From positions 1 to 42,968 of the forward strand of contig JAFNAG010000003.1 in NCBI GenBank assembly GCA_017860135.1: a DNA stretch of 42,968 bases, read 5' to 3'. Source of the DNA: Acidobacteriota bacterium. GTDB taxonomy: Bacteria > Acidobacteriota > UBA6911. The position numbers and the translations under genes were made by a program. Shown here in pieces: positions 15,218-23,700 of the stretch. How positions within the stretch are numbered: position 1 is the stretch's first letter; each line of letters opens with the position of its first letter. The notes beneath the pieces are model-generated. The model was not told the origin of the DNA and searched no databases. It saw only the letters and a program-made list of their open reading frames with translations.

Positions 15218-18190
15218 TTGCAGGACGACAGCAGCGACGCCATCGTCATAAATGGCGCCAGAGTCCACAACCTCAAGGATATCTCCGTTGAAATCCCGTG
15301 CAACGCGCTTTCGGTGATCACTGGCGTATCCGGCAGCGGGAAGAGCAGCCTGGCCTTCGACACCCTCTATGCGGAAGGCCAGCGGCGATATGTCTCTTCC
15401 CTGTCCGCATATGCCCGACAGTTCCTGGAACGGGTGGACCGCCCTGAAGTGGATGATATCATCGGAGTATACCCGGCACTTGCGATCCGCCAGAAGAGTT
15501 ACACTCGGAATCCTCGGTCGACAGTGGGCACGGTTACCGAGATCAACGACTATTTGCGGCTGTTATACTCGCGCGTCGGCATCACACACTGCCACGGCTG
15601 CGGCCGCATCGTCCGGAAAGACACCCCCGGCAATATCGCGGATTTCGTCCTCTCGCTCCCTCGCGGGCAGCGCTTCTACATCTGCATGCCGCTGGCGCTG
15701 GACGCGGAGAGCCCGGAGAGGGGCGCGAAATCTCCGCCGAAGGCACCGTCGCGGCGGAGTTCCGCGGCGGCGCCTGCTGCGCCGGGCTGTGCCGCCGAGG
15801 CAAACCTGGCCGTGGTCCTGCCCGGGCTGAGGCAGCAGGGTTTTGTCAGGCTTCTCATCGGGGATCATCTGGTGGATCTGGCGGACGCGGTCGCCACTCT
15901 TACCAGGACCGACGACAAGCGGGTTCTGGTGGTCATCGACCGGCTGACGGTGGCGGAGGATCTGCGGGAGCGGCTGGTTGATTCCCTGGAAGTCTGCGCG
16001 CGCGAATCGGAAGGCAGGATCTCTCTGCTCCTCCTCTCGGAGTCCCCGCAGCAGACGGAGCAGCTGATCGCGGCAGCGTATCCTCAGGTTCGACGGGCCC
16101 GGCACGCAGCCGGCCTCCTGCTCAGCTTCAGCGAACGCTTCGAATGCCAGCAGTGCGGAATCCCCTATGAGGAACCCGAGGCGCGGCTCTTTTCGTTCAA
16201 CAATCCATTCGGGGCATGCCCGGAATGCCAGGGATTCGGCAATACCGTCACTCTTGACCTCGATCGGGTCGTGCCCGACAAATCCCGGAGCCTGATCCAG
16301 GGAGTGGTGGTTCCGTGGACAAAGCCGCGCTATCGCGCCTTTCAAAACCGGCTCCTGAATTTTGCGGAGAAAGAAGGGATTGCCGTCGATCTCCCGTGGG
16401 CCTCTCTTCCCCCCGGGCACCGGGATCTTGTGGTTCGCGGAAAGGGCGCCTTTCCCGGCATCCTCGGGTTTTTCGAGCTCCTGGAGCGCAAGAAATACAA
16501 GATGCACGTCCGCATTTTCATGAGCCGCTATCGGGGCTATTCCCGGTGCCCGCGCTGCGGCGGGGAGAGGCTGCGGCAGGAGGCGCTCGATGTGCTTGTC
16601 GGCGGCATGCGCATTACCCAGGTCACGCGCATGACGATTCGCGAGCTTTTCGGGTTCTTCCAGCGGCTGGAGCTGAGCGCAGAACAGGCGGCGGTGTGTG
16701 CGAAAATCCTGGAGGAGATCCGGCGCCGGCTGGATCTGCTGCTCCGTGTGGGGCTCGAGTATCTGACACTGGACAGGCTTTCCTCCTCCCTGTCGGGAGG
16801 GGAATCGCAACGCATCCAGCTGGCGGCATCACTCGGATCGATGCTGACGGGAGTCATGTATGTCCTGGACGAACCGAGCATCGGGTTGCATCCCCGCGAC
16901 AGCGCGCGCCTGATTGAAATCCTGGGGAGTCTGAAGCGACTCGGCAACACGGTAGTTGTCGTGGAGCACGACCGGGAAATCATGAGTGCCGCCGACCACA
17001 TCATCGACCTCGGCCCCCGGGCAGGAGAGAGCGGCGGCGAAGTGATGTACCAGGGGGACTGCGCAGGCCTTCTGCAATCCGAGAAATCTCTGACGGGGCG
17101 TTACCTGAAGGGGGATTTGAAGATTCCGGTCCCGATATTCCGGCGCCGGAGCAACGGCAGATACCTGGAAATCCTCAATGCGAGGAAGCACAATCTCCAG
17201 AACCTGTCCGTGCGCATTCCACTCGGGCTATTCGTATGCATTACCGGTGTCAGCGGCAGCGGCAAGTCCACGCTGGTTCACGACGTTCTGTACGAGGCGG
17301 TCAGGTGGGCCGGGGGAAAAGGGTCGGAATCGCCGGATGCCTGTGACGGGCTGCGCGGAACGGATCTGATCACGGATGCCGTACTGGTGGATCAGTCCCC
17401 GATCGGGAAGACCCCCCGCTCCAACCCGGTAACATATATCAAGGCGTTCGACGCCATCCGGCAGATCTTCGCCGCCACCCGCGACGCTTACGCGCGCAGC
17501 CTGCAACCGCGCCATTTCTCCTTCAATCTCCACGGCGGGCGGTGTGAGACCTGCCAGGGCAACGGCACGATCACGATCGAGATGCAGTTCCTCGCCGACG
17601 TCGAGCTGACGTGCGAAGACTGCAAGGGCACGCGTTACAAGAGTTCGATTCTCGAGGTCCAGTACAAGGGCAGGAACATCGCGGAAGTGCTGGACCTGAC
17701 CGTTCACCAGGCCGTCGAGTTCTTCGCCGCTCATCCGAAACTGGTGCGCAAATTGCGCGTTCTGGAGGAAATCGGACTCGGCTACCTGCGCCTCGGGCAA
17801 TCGGCCAGCTCCCTGTCCGGGGGAGAGGCGCAGCGGATCAAGCTCGCCGCCTTCCTGTCCGCTCCATGCGCCGGGAACTCGCTGTATATATTCGACGAAC
17901 CGACAACCGGCCTTCATTTTGACGACATCCGCAAGCTGCTCGGCGCATTTGACCGGCTCATTCACGCCGGCAATTCCCTGGTGGTCATCGAGCATAACCT
18001 GGATGTGATCAAGTGCGCCGACTGGATCATCGACCTCGGACCTGAAGGCGGGGAGGCGGGAGGACGGGTTGTGTTCGAGGGTTCGCCGGAGGATCTGATC
18101 TCCGGCTCCGATTCCCACACGGGGAGATTCCTGAGGCATCATATCAGGTCGAACCACCCCTCGCCCGCGCCCGTCCCGCAGGCCCAATAA
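15218..18190 (+). CDS. uvrA: excinuclease ABC subunit A
   Basis: A 990-residue UvrA, the damage-recognition ATPase of nucleotide excision repair. TTG 15218 is preferred: GGGGAGGG (15203-15210) lies 7 nt upstream and the promoter ends just before. An earlier TTG at 15185 is possible. Two ABC modules are visible, each with Walker A (GVSGSGKSS and GVSGSGKST), signature (LSGGESQRI and LSGGEAQRI) and Walker B (YVLDEPSIGLH and YIFDEPTTGLH). Zinc motifs are present: CQQC/CPEC, CPRC and CETCQGNG followed by CEDC. An Ala/Pro/Arg-rich insertion (SPPKAPSRRSSAAAPAAPG) around residues 180-200 makes it slightly longer than the usual 940-960. UvrB and UvrC are not in the window. Confidence 0.96.
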   Translation: MQDDSSDAIVINGARVHNLKDISVEIPCNALSVITGVSGSGKSSLAFDTLYAEGQRRYVSSLSAYARQFLERVDRPEVDDIIGVYPALAIRQKSYTRNPRSTVGTVTEINDYLRLLYSRVGITHCHGCGRIVRKDTPGNIADFVLSLPRGQRFYICMPLALDAESPERGAKSPPKAPSRRSSAAAPAAPGCAAEANLAVVLPGLRQQGFVRLLIGDHLVDLADAVATLTRTDDKRVLVVIDRLTVAEDLRERLVDSLEVCARESEGRISLLLLSESPQQTEQLIAAAYPQVRRARHAAGLLLSFSERFECQQCGIPYEEPEARLFSFNNPFGACPECQGFGNTVTLDLDRVVPDKSRSLIQGVVVPWTKPRYRAFQNRLLNFAEKEGIAVDLPWASLPPGHRDLVVRGKGAFPGILGFFELLERKKYKMHVRIFMSRYRGYSRCPRCGGERLRQEALDVLVGGMRITQVTRMTIRELFGFFQRLELSAEQAAVCAKILEEIRRRLDLLLRVGLEYLTLDRLSSSLSGGESQRIQLAASLGSMLTGVMYVLDEPSIGLHPRDSARLIEILGSLKRLGNTVVVVEHDREIMSAADHIIDLGPRAGESGGEVMYQGDCAGLLQSEKSLTGRYLKGDLKIPVPIFRRRSNGRYLEILNARKHNLQNLSVRIPLGLFVCITGVSGSGKSTLVHDVLYEAVRWAGGKGSESPDACDGLRGTDLITDAVLVDQSPIGKTPRSNPVTYIKAFDAIRQIFAATRDAYARSLQPRHFSFNLHGGRCETCQGNGTITIEMQFLADVELTCEDCKGTRYKSSILEVQYKGRNIAEVLDLTVHQAVEFFAAHPKLVRKLRVLEEIGLGYLRLGQSASSLSGGEAQRIKLAAFLSAPCAGNSLYIFDEPTTGLHFDDIRKLLGAFDRLIHAGNSLVVIEHNLDVIKCADWIIDLGPEGGEAGGRVVFEGSPEDLISGSDSHTGRFLRHHIRSNHPSPAPVPQAQ

Positions 18191-18518
18191 CGAGAAAGCC
18201 GAAGCCGGCTCGCCGCGGCATCCGCGGATGCAATCGGAAGTGGGGTTCAACAGAGAGGATTTGTCAAATGTCGTTTGTCAATTGTCGTTTCTGCTTGGAT
18301 CGATTTGGTGCCTCGTCACAGGGAATCGCGGGCCTGCGCATATTCGCAGCGCCTCGATCAGGACGGCACAGGCCAAAAGCTCGCAGCACCAAATGACAAA
18401 CGACCATTGACAATGGATAGATCCTTTTGTCGTCAATCGCTGCGATATGCATCCTTTTGCCCGAATTCCACCGAAGAATGAGTCCCGCTCCCGATTGTAC
18501 CGGGCATCCGCAGCGCGC
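18191..18518. other. intergenic region between uvrA and the 6S RNA promoter
   Basis: No supported gene. It holds a CCGCGG-centred small palindrome just after uvrA and an inverted pair of heptamer clusters (18260-18414). Confidence 0.6.
18260..18414. repeat. inverted heptamer repeat, TTTGTCA type
   Basis: The left arm has four contiguous 7-bp units (18260-18287): TTTGTCA, AATGTCG, TTTGTCA, ATTGTCG. The right arm (18394-18414) has three units in inverse orientation: TGACAAA, CGACCAT, TGACAAT. Between them, ATTTGGTGC (18303-18311) and GCACCAAAT (18386-18394) form a perfect 9-bp inverted pair. The layout resembles the short tandemly repeated heptamers known in cyanobacteria. Confidence 0.75.
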
Positions 18519-18547
18519 TTGAATCCTGCATGCGATTTCGGTATTAT
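18519..18547 (+). promoter_or_regulatory. near-consensus sigma70 promoter of 6S RNA
   Basis: TTGAAT (18519-18524), a 17-bp spacer, then TATTAT (18542-18547). The predicted start at about 18553-18554 coincides with the 5' strand of the 6S closing stem. Confidence 0.75.
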
Positions 18548-18552
18548 GGGTC

Positions 18553-18735
18553 AGCTCCTGCAATGTTGGTGATGGCAAACTTTGTTTGAGCCAACATTCT
18601 ATTTGATGGGAGTTTGAGTCGTTCCGCGGTGCGCGATCTTTTCCCCCGGGAACTTGATTGCCTGAAGCGGGGCGCCGGACACCCCCTTGGAGACAAGGTT
18701 CAAATAGATGATGCCACACGGCGGCGCGGGAGCAT
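18553..18735 (+). ncRNA. ssrS: 6S RNA
   Basis: An approximately 183-nt RNA, almost the length of E. coli 6S (about 184 nt), which binds sigma70-RNA polymerase as an open-promoter mimic. The closing stem is GCTCCTGC (18554-18561) with GCGGGAGC (18726-18733), followed by ATTTTCTTTCC. Inner pairing is TCTATTTGA with TCAAATAGA. The 3' side has the CCTTG-GAGA-CAAGG hairpin followed by TTCAAAT, comparable to CCUUGAACCAAGG-GUUCAA in E. coli. TTCCGCGGTG matches the conserved UCCGCGGU block. The tip can fold as GCGATC/GATTGC around TTCC/GGAA. An unusual 5' hairpin AATGTTGG/CCAACATT is also possible. Its neighbours zapA and ymdB are frequent companions of ssrS. Confidence 0.88.
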
Positions 18736-19102
18736 TTTCTTTCCTGTCCCGTGCCGGCAGGGTCACCATCTCCGCCATCGGGCGACGGCTGCTAGAGGCA
18801 TTGCCCGTGCGCGGCGGCACGATTCTACAGGTGTCGGGCCCGGGCAGAGCGCGCACTCGTGCACAGAGCCGCGACCGCAACGGCGAGGGTGGGGGAACGG
18901 GTCTGCGGCGCATGTCCTCCCGCCTGCTGAAGCGCGCGCCTATGGAACTGGCGCCCGATTCCGCAATATGGACCATATCGGGGGCATTGGCCGCATCGGG
19001 ACTTGATCCCGTTGCGGGAAAACCACAGCCTCCGGGCCGTGGAGCATTTGCCCGTTGCGGGAAGAAGCGGGCGGGACGTTTTGAGATGCGGCGGGGTGCT
19101 GC
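18736..19102. other. gap between 6S RNA and ymdB
   Basis: About 370 bp. Frames are open here on both strands because of high GC, but none gives a recognisable protein or has a good start, so I call no gene. It could hold a long ymdB leader or a decayed gene. Confidence 0.5.
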
Positions 19103-19882
19103 ATGCGGGTTCTGTTCATCGGGGATATTTTCGGCAAGCCGGGGCGCAGGGCGCTCCGCGAAAGACTGCAGGCGCTTGTGCAGCAGCAGCGCATAGATTT
19201 CTGTGTCGCCAACGTTGAGAACGCTGCCGGCGGGTTCGGCCTCACTCCGCAGATTGCCGATGAACTGCTCGCCACGGACATCGACGTGCTGACGTCCGGC
19301 AACCACATCTGGGACAAGCGCGCGATTCTGCCCTACCTGGCGCAGCAGCCAAGGCTTCTGCGCCCGCACAACTACCCGGCTGCCGCGCCGGGGACCGGGC
19401 TGTTCATCGGCGACAGCCGATGCGGTGTCCGCGTTGCGGTCATCAACCTTCAGGGCCGCGTGTACCTGCCTGCCACGGACTGCCCTTTCAGCGTTGGGCT
19501 CGCCACAGTGGAGAAGGCGCGGAAGCAGGCGAATGTCGTGCTCGTGGATTTTCATGCGGAAGCCACGTCGGAAAAACAGGCGTTCGCATGGTACATCGAC
19601 GGGCGGGTCGGCGCCGTGGTCGGGACACACACTCATGTGCAGACGGCGGACGAACGCATCCTGCCGCGTGGAACCGCGTACATCAGCGACCTGGGCATGA
19701 CCGGCCCGCACGATTCGGTGATCGGTTCCATCCCGGACATCGCTCTTGAGCGCTTCCTCAAGCAGTTGCCCGCCCGTCTCGAGCCCGCCTCCGGCAACCT
19801 GCGCGTCTGCGGCGCCGTGATCGAGATCGACGAATCCACCGGCCTGGCCGAGTCCATCGCGCGCATCAACATCCCTGCCTGA
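19103..19882 (+). CDS. ymdB: YmdB-type metallophosphoesterase
   Basis: A 259-residue protein of the TIGR00282/YmdB family, dinuclear metal phosphodiesterases that in Bacillus hydrolyse cyclic nucleotides and affect biofilm and sporulation choice. Metal-site motifs are visible in order: FIGDIFGKPGR (Asp8), VANVENAAGG, LTSGNHIWD, VDFHAEATSEK and VGTHTHVQTAD. All are intact. The start ATG follows directly on a GGCGGGG-like stretch. It lies downstream of 6S RNA and is convergent with zapA. In other bacteria ymdB often follows rny, which is not found here. Confidence 0.92.
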   Translation: MRVLFIGDIFGKPGRRALRERLQALVQQQRIDFCVANVENAAGGFGLTPQIADELLATDIDVLTSGNHIWDKRAILPYLAQQPRLLRPHNYPAAAPGTGLFIGDSRCGVRVAVINLQGRVYLPATDCPFSVGLATVEKARKQANVVLVDFHAEATSEKQAFAWYIDGRVGAVVGTHTHVQTADERILPRGTAYISDLGMTGPHDSVIGSIPDIALERFLKQLPARLEPASGNLRVCGAVIEIDESTGLAESIARINIPA

Positions 19883-19953
19883 CGCACAGGTTCTCCTTGC
19901 AATCTGCTATCCATCTGCGGAGGGGAAGAAGGAGGAAATGCGGCGCGCCCGGA

Positions 19954-20247
19954 TCAGCAGAGGAAACGATCCAGGACGGAAACGCACGCGAGCGACCGGC
20001 GGCCGACGATCTCGTTCATCTGTTCGAGGGCATCGCGCGAGCGGTACATCTCGTCCGCAAAGCTCAGCGCGGCCAGCACCGCGACCCGCAGTGTATCCAC
20101 CGAGCCCGATGTGGCTGCGAGCTCGCGCATGCGCGTGTCGAGGAATCCGCACAGCGACCGCAGCCGGTCAGGGTCACCGGTGGTACGCAACGCATACTCA
20201 CGGTCATAGATCTTCACGCTGACCACGCGCGATTCCGGATCGTTCAT
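19954..20247 (-). CDS. zapA: cell division protein ZapA
   Basis: A 97-residue ZapA, which binds FtsZ and promotes bundling of the Z-ring. The N-terminal VSVKIYDREYALRTTGDPDRL and the helix LRVAVLAALSFADEMYRSRDALEQM are typical of the family. It is preceded by a small coiled-coil gene (41-bp gap) and pheT, an arrangement seen in several phyla, and is close to 6S RNA. Confidence 0.9.
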   Translation of the reverse strand: MNDPESRVVSVKIYDREYALRTTGDPDRLRSLCGFLDTRMRELAATSGSVDTLRVAVLAALSFADEMYRSRDALEQMNEIVGRRSLACVSVLDRFLC

Positions 20248-20287
20248 AGCACACCCCGCTGCAGCGGTACGCCCCTGCCTGCCGGGA

Positions 20288-20572
20288 CTATTTTACCTCG
20301 AGCGCAGCCAGGAGGTTTAGCGCTTTTTCCACACGCTCGCGCAGCGCTTCCCTTTCCTTCTGGAGCTGGGCGAGGTTGTGCTCGTCCGCGCTCCGTTCGC
20401 GGTGCAGCGCGTCCACCTCCGCCTTCAGTTTCTGGTTCTCGGCTGCCAGGGTTTCGTTTTCCTTGCGGATGCTCTTGAACGCTTCCACCGTGCGATAGAT
20501 CCGGTCCTCGAGATGGCTGAAGCGCTCCAAGCCCGTGAGTTCCAATTCGCTCGTGTTTTCCGTCATAGCCAC
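20288..20572 (-). CDS. small coiled-coil protein, ZapB-like
   Basis: A 94-residue protein. Residues 12-92 form an almost continuous heptad coiled coil (FSHLEDRIYRTVEAFKSIRK, ENQKLKAEVDALHRER and LQKEREALRERVEKAL), with no signal peptide. It sits between pheT and zapA, which suggests a ZapB-like division-ring factor that works with ZapA; similarity to E. coli ZapB is structural rather than obvious in sequence. The GTG at 20572 directly abuts the pheT stop; ATG 20566 is an alternative. Confidence 0.75.
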   Translation of the reverse strand: MAMTENTSELELTGLERFSHLEDRIYRTVEAFKSIRKENETLAAENQKLKAEVDALHRERSADEHNLAQLQKEREALRERVEKALNLLAALEVK

Positions 20573-22624
20573 CTATCTGAATGCAGCGCCATACTCTTCC
20601 TGGAGAAAAGCGCGGATATTATCGCTGAAGCTTTGGACCCGGTCAACGGTAAGGGTTCCCTCCCGGTCCAGGAAGGTAAGGCGGACGGTTATCCCTGCCT
20701 TGCCTGCAGGGATCTGCTCCCCCTCATACACATCCATCAGATCGATCGATGCGAGCTCGGGGATGCCGCGGGCGAGGATGCCCTCGCGCAGCGTCCCGTA
20801 GCTGATCTCCATGGGCACAAGGACGGAGAGATCGCGCTCCACTGCCGGGAAGCGTGGCAAGGGCCGGTAGCGCGCCGGTGCGAAGAGGTGGCCGCAGAGC
20901 GACTGGAGGTCGATTTCCGCGAGGAACACCGGCTGCTTCAGTTTCAGTTCCTCCTCAAGGGACGGATGCAGCGCTCCCAGGACGCCGAGACACTTTCCGT
21001 CGACCAGCAGCGCGGACCTGCGCGAATCGTTCAACCAGGGGATCTGCGAAGCAGGTGTCACCTCGGCGCCCGCACAGCGCAGACCGGAGAGAAGGGTTGT
21101 GACCACTCCCTTCAGATGGAAGAACTCATATTCCCCGGCCGTGTGGAGCCAGTTTTTCCCGGCGAATCCGCCCGTCCCCAGAATACCCAGGGCATTGCGC
21201 TCCACGATCGCGCCCTCCGTGTCGCGGCAGAACACCTTGCCGATTTCAAAAATCCGCAATTGGCGCACATCGTGGTTGAAGTTGTGCCGTGCGTTCCGCA
21301 GCAGCCCCGGAGCAAGGGAGCCGCGCAGGTATTGCGTGTCTTCCGTGAGCGGGTTCCGGATCTCCAGCGGCGCCCCCTCCTCGCGCAGGGGAAATCGCCG
21401 GATATCGGCATCACCGGCGAAGCTCAGGTTGACCGTTTCGTGATATCCCAGGCCGATGAGTATGTTGCGCACGGCACTCTCGTAGGCAAACGACGCCGAG
21501 AGCTTGCCGGCGACCCTCCCGGGCGGCAGGGTCGGGGGGATGTGCTGGTAGCCGTGGAAGCGGGCGATTTCCTCGATCAGATCGGCTTCCAGCTCCATGT
21601 CTGCGCGATGGCTGGGGCACTGCACGAGCCACCGCCCCTTCCCTTTGCGCACGGGTTTGAAATAGAGCCGCTTTAGAGTGGATTCGATGAACTCGGGCGC
21701 GAGGCGCACGCCGAGAAGCGATTCCGTCCTTTGGCCCGACAGCTCGATTTCGACCGGTGCGATCGGGGAAGGGTAGACATCCCGGCAGTTGCCGGCAATG
21801 CGCCCCCGGGCCATCCGCCGGATCAGGTAGCAGGCCCGTGCGATGGCGGTTGTTGGGCCGTTCCAATCGGCGCCGCGCTCAAAGCGATAGCTGGCCTCGG
21901 TCGACAGACCGAGTTTCCTGGAGGTGCGCCGGATCGACGCAGGCGTAAAATACGCGCACTCGAGCAGAACCTTGTCCGTCGCGCCGTTGATCTCCGAGTC
22001 GCGTCCGCCCATGATCCCCGCGATGGCGACCGGGCCGCCGCCGTCATTGATAAGAAGCATCTCCCCGTCCAGCACCCGCTCCACGCCGTCCAACGTCACC
22101 ATTCTCTGGCCCTGGCGCGCGCGCGCCACTACAATCCTCCCCTGCCGCAACCGGTCGAAGTCGAAGGCATGCAGCGGGTGGCCCACCTCGAGCAGGACGT
22201 AGTTGGTGATGTCCACGACGTTGTTGACCGGTCGCATTCCCGATGCCTGGAGCCGTTTCTGCAGCCAATCGGGGGAGGGGCCCACGCGGATTCCGTCCAG
22301 CAGCAGCCCGACATAACGCGGGCACAGGTCCGGGTCGTGGATTTCGATGCTGTACGGGATCCGCTCCCCGTCGCGGCGCAGCGCCTTTGCCAGCGGAATG
22401 GCTCGGAGGTGGCCCCGGTAGAGCGCCGCGATTTCCCTGGCGACTCCGAGATACGAAAGGCAGTCGGGCCGGTTGGCAGTAACCTCGATCTCGAGCACGG
22501 GCGCGCCATTCGCCTGCTCGACGGATTCCACGACCAGGCCCGCCATGGTGAGGTCCTGGCGCAGTTGCGCAATGTCGCCGGGCAGGTCCACGTAATCCCG
22601 CAACCACTCGATGCTGATCTTCAT
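20573..22624 (-). CDS. pheT: phenylalanine--tRNA ligase beta subunit, lacking the EMAP/OB domain
   Basis: A 683-residue PheT that with PheS charges tRNA-Phe. ATG 22624 begins the family N-terminus MKISIEWLRDYVDLPGD; the frame is open 15 codons further up without support. Residues run from GLVVESVEQANG straight to LEIEVTANRPDCLSYLGVA, so the roughly 110-residue tRNA-binding EMAP/OB domain between these segments in the usual 800-residue PheT is missing. B3/B4 (VNNVVDITNYVLLEVGHPLHAFD), B5, the catalytic-like core and the FDX-ACB domain (PAVERDLSVLV) are present. It lies 41 bp downstream of pheS. Confidence 0.95.
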   Translation of the reverse strand: MKISIEWLRDYVDLPGDIAQLRQDLTMAGLVVESVEQANGAPVLEIEVTANRPDCLSYLGVAREIAALYRGHLRAIPLAKALRRDGERIPYSIEIHDPDLCPRYVGLLLDGIRVGPSPDWLQKRLQASGMRPVNNVVDITNYVLLEVGHPLHAFDFDRLRQGRIVVARARQGQRMVTLDGVERVLDGEMLLINDGGGPVAIAGIMGGRDSEINGATDKVLLECAYFTPASIRRTSRKLGLSTEASYRFERGADWNGPTTAIARACYLIRRMARGRIAGNCRDVYPSPIAPVEIELSGQRTESLLGVRLAPEFIESTLKRLYFKPVRKGKGRWLVQCPSHRADMELEADLIEEIARFHGYQHIPPTLPPGRVAGKLSASFAYESAVRNILIGLGYHETVNLSFAGDADIRRFPLREEGAPLEIRNPLTEDTQYLRGSLAPGLLRNARHNFNHDVRQLRIFEIGKVFCRDTEGAIVERNALGILGTGGFAGKNWLHTAGEYEFFHLKGVVTTLLSGLRCAGAEVTPASQIPWLNDSRRSALLVDGKCLGVLGALHPSLEEELKLKQPVFLAEIDLQSLCGHLFAPARYRPLPRFPAVERDLSVLVPMEISYGTLREGILARGIPELASIDLMDVYEGEQIPAGKAGITVRLTFLDREGTLTVDRVQSFSDNIRAFLQEEYGAAFR

Positions 22625-22665
22625 AAGTCGCCCCCCGCGGCCCGGTTTCCAGACGGAACGCGGGC

Positions 22666-23682
22666 TCAAAACTGTTTCAGAAAGCGGACATCATTCTCGA
22701 AAAAGAGCCGGATGTCATCCACGCCGTGCTTGAGAATGGCCACCCGGTCGATCCCCATTCCCCAGGCGAAGCCCGAGTAGCGCGTGTCATCGACGCCGGA
22801 CATACGAAGAACTTTGGGGTGAACCATTCCGGCGCCCAGGATTTCTATCCAGCCGCTCTCCTTACAGATGCGGCAGCCGGCCCCGAAGCAGAAGATACAG
22901 CTGATATCAACCTCTGCGCCCGGTTCGACGAACGGAAAAAAACCGGGGCGCAGACGCATGCGGATGTCGGGATGGAAAACGCGCTTCAAGAAAACTTCGA
23001 GCATTCCCTTGAGATCGCCCATCGTGATGCCTTCGTCGACGACGAGCACGTCGACCTGGTGAAACATGGGTGAGTGCGTCGCGTCGAAAGGATCCCTCCG
23101 GTACACCTTTCCGGTACTCACCGCGCGGATCGGCGGTTTCATCGACTGCATCGCGTGGACCTGGACCGAGGAACAGTGTGTGCGCAGCAGCAGGTTCTCG
23201 TCGAAGTAGAAGGTATCCTGTGCATCGCGTGCCGGGTGGTTCTTCGGCATGTTCAGGGCTTCGAAGTTGTAATAATCCTGTTCCACTTCGGGAAGATCGA
23301 AGACCGTGAAGCCGAGGCTCACGAAGATCAGTTCGATTTCCTGCCTGAGGCGGGTGATCGGATGCAGCGTCCCCAGGGCATAGGGAAAGCCTGGACGCGT
23401 GACATCAATGTGTCTCCTGCTCTTCTCCAGCGCCTCACGCTCCATCACGGCACGCGTGGTTCCGAGCCGGTCCTCCACGAACTCGCGCAACAGGTTCATG
23501 GATTGGCCGAACGCGGGGCGCTCCTCTTTCGGCAGCTCGCGCAGGCGCTTCATTTGGCCCGTGATGATGCCGCTCTCCCTTGCGAGCCACCGGTCACGGA
23601 TGCGTTTCCACGCATCCAGGTTTTCTATTTGCGCCAAATCTTGCTCAAAATCACGACGCAACTCTTCCGTGGATCCGCTCAC
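22666..23682 (-). CDS. pheS: phenylalanine--tRNA ligase alpha subunit
   Basis: A 338-residue catalytic subunit of PheRS. It has an N-terminal coiled-coil tRNA-binding region, followed by class II motifs: HPITRLRQEIELIFVSLGF, FEALNMPKNHPARDAQDTFYF, LRTHCSSVQVHAM, VYRRDPFDATHSPMFHQVDVL and the ending FAWGMGIDRVAILKHGVDDIR. All catalytic blocks are present. It starts at GTG. A strong terminator separates it from the upstream rplT, so pheST-zapB-zapA probably has its own promoter, which I could not locate. Confidence 0.96.
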   Translation of the reverse strand: MSGSTEELRRDFEQDLAQIENLDAWKRIRDRWLARESGIITGQMKRLRELPKEERPAFGQSMNLLREFVEDRLGTTRAVMEREALEKSRRHIDVTRPGFPYALGTLHPITRLRQEIELIFVSLGFTVFDLPEVEQDYYNFEALNMPKNHPARDAQDTFYFDENLLLRTHCSSVQVHAMQSMKPPIRAVSTGKVYRRDPFDATHSPMFHQVDVLVVDEGITMGDLKGMLEVFLKRVFHPDIRMRLRPGFFPFVEPGAEVDISCIFCFGAGCRICKESGWIEILGAGMVHPKVLRMSGVDDTRYSGFAWGMGIDRVAILKHGVDDIRLFFENDVRFLKQF

Positions 23683-23700
23683 CGAAGCACCTCAGGTTCC

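Noticed and set aside
15563-16810. Long open frame opposite uvrA (415 codons), and a similar one at 17228-18250
   Set aside because: UvrA on the plus strand has all its domains; the antisense frames have no recognisable family and are expected at high GC.
18736-19102. Possible rny or ygfA remnant between 6S RNA and ymdB
   Set aside because: I looked for KH/HD motifs of RNase Y and for 5-formyltetrahydrofolate cyclo-ligase motifs in the frames here and saw none.
18599-19711. 370-codon minus-strand frame across 6S RNA and ymdB
   Set aside because: It overlaps a structured RNA and is antisense to a complete YmdB; no family seen.
20378-21676. 432-codon frame opposite pheT
   Set aside because: Antisense to PheT, with no family resemblance.
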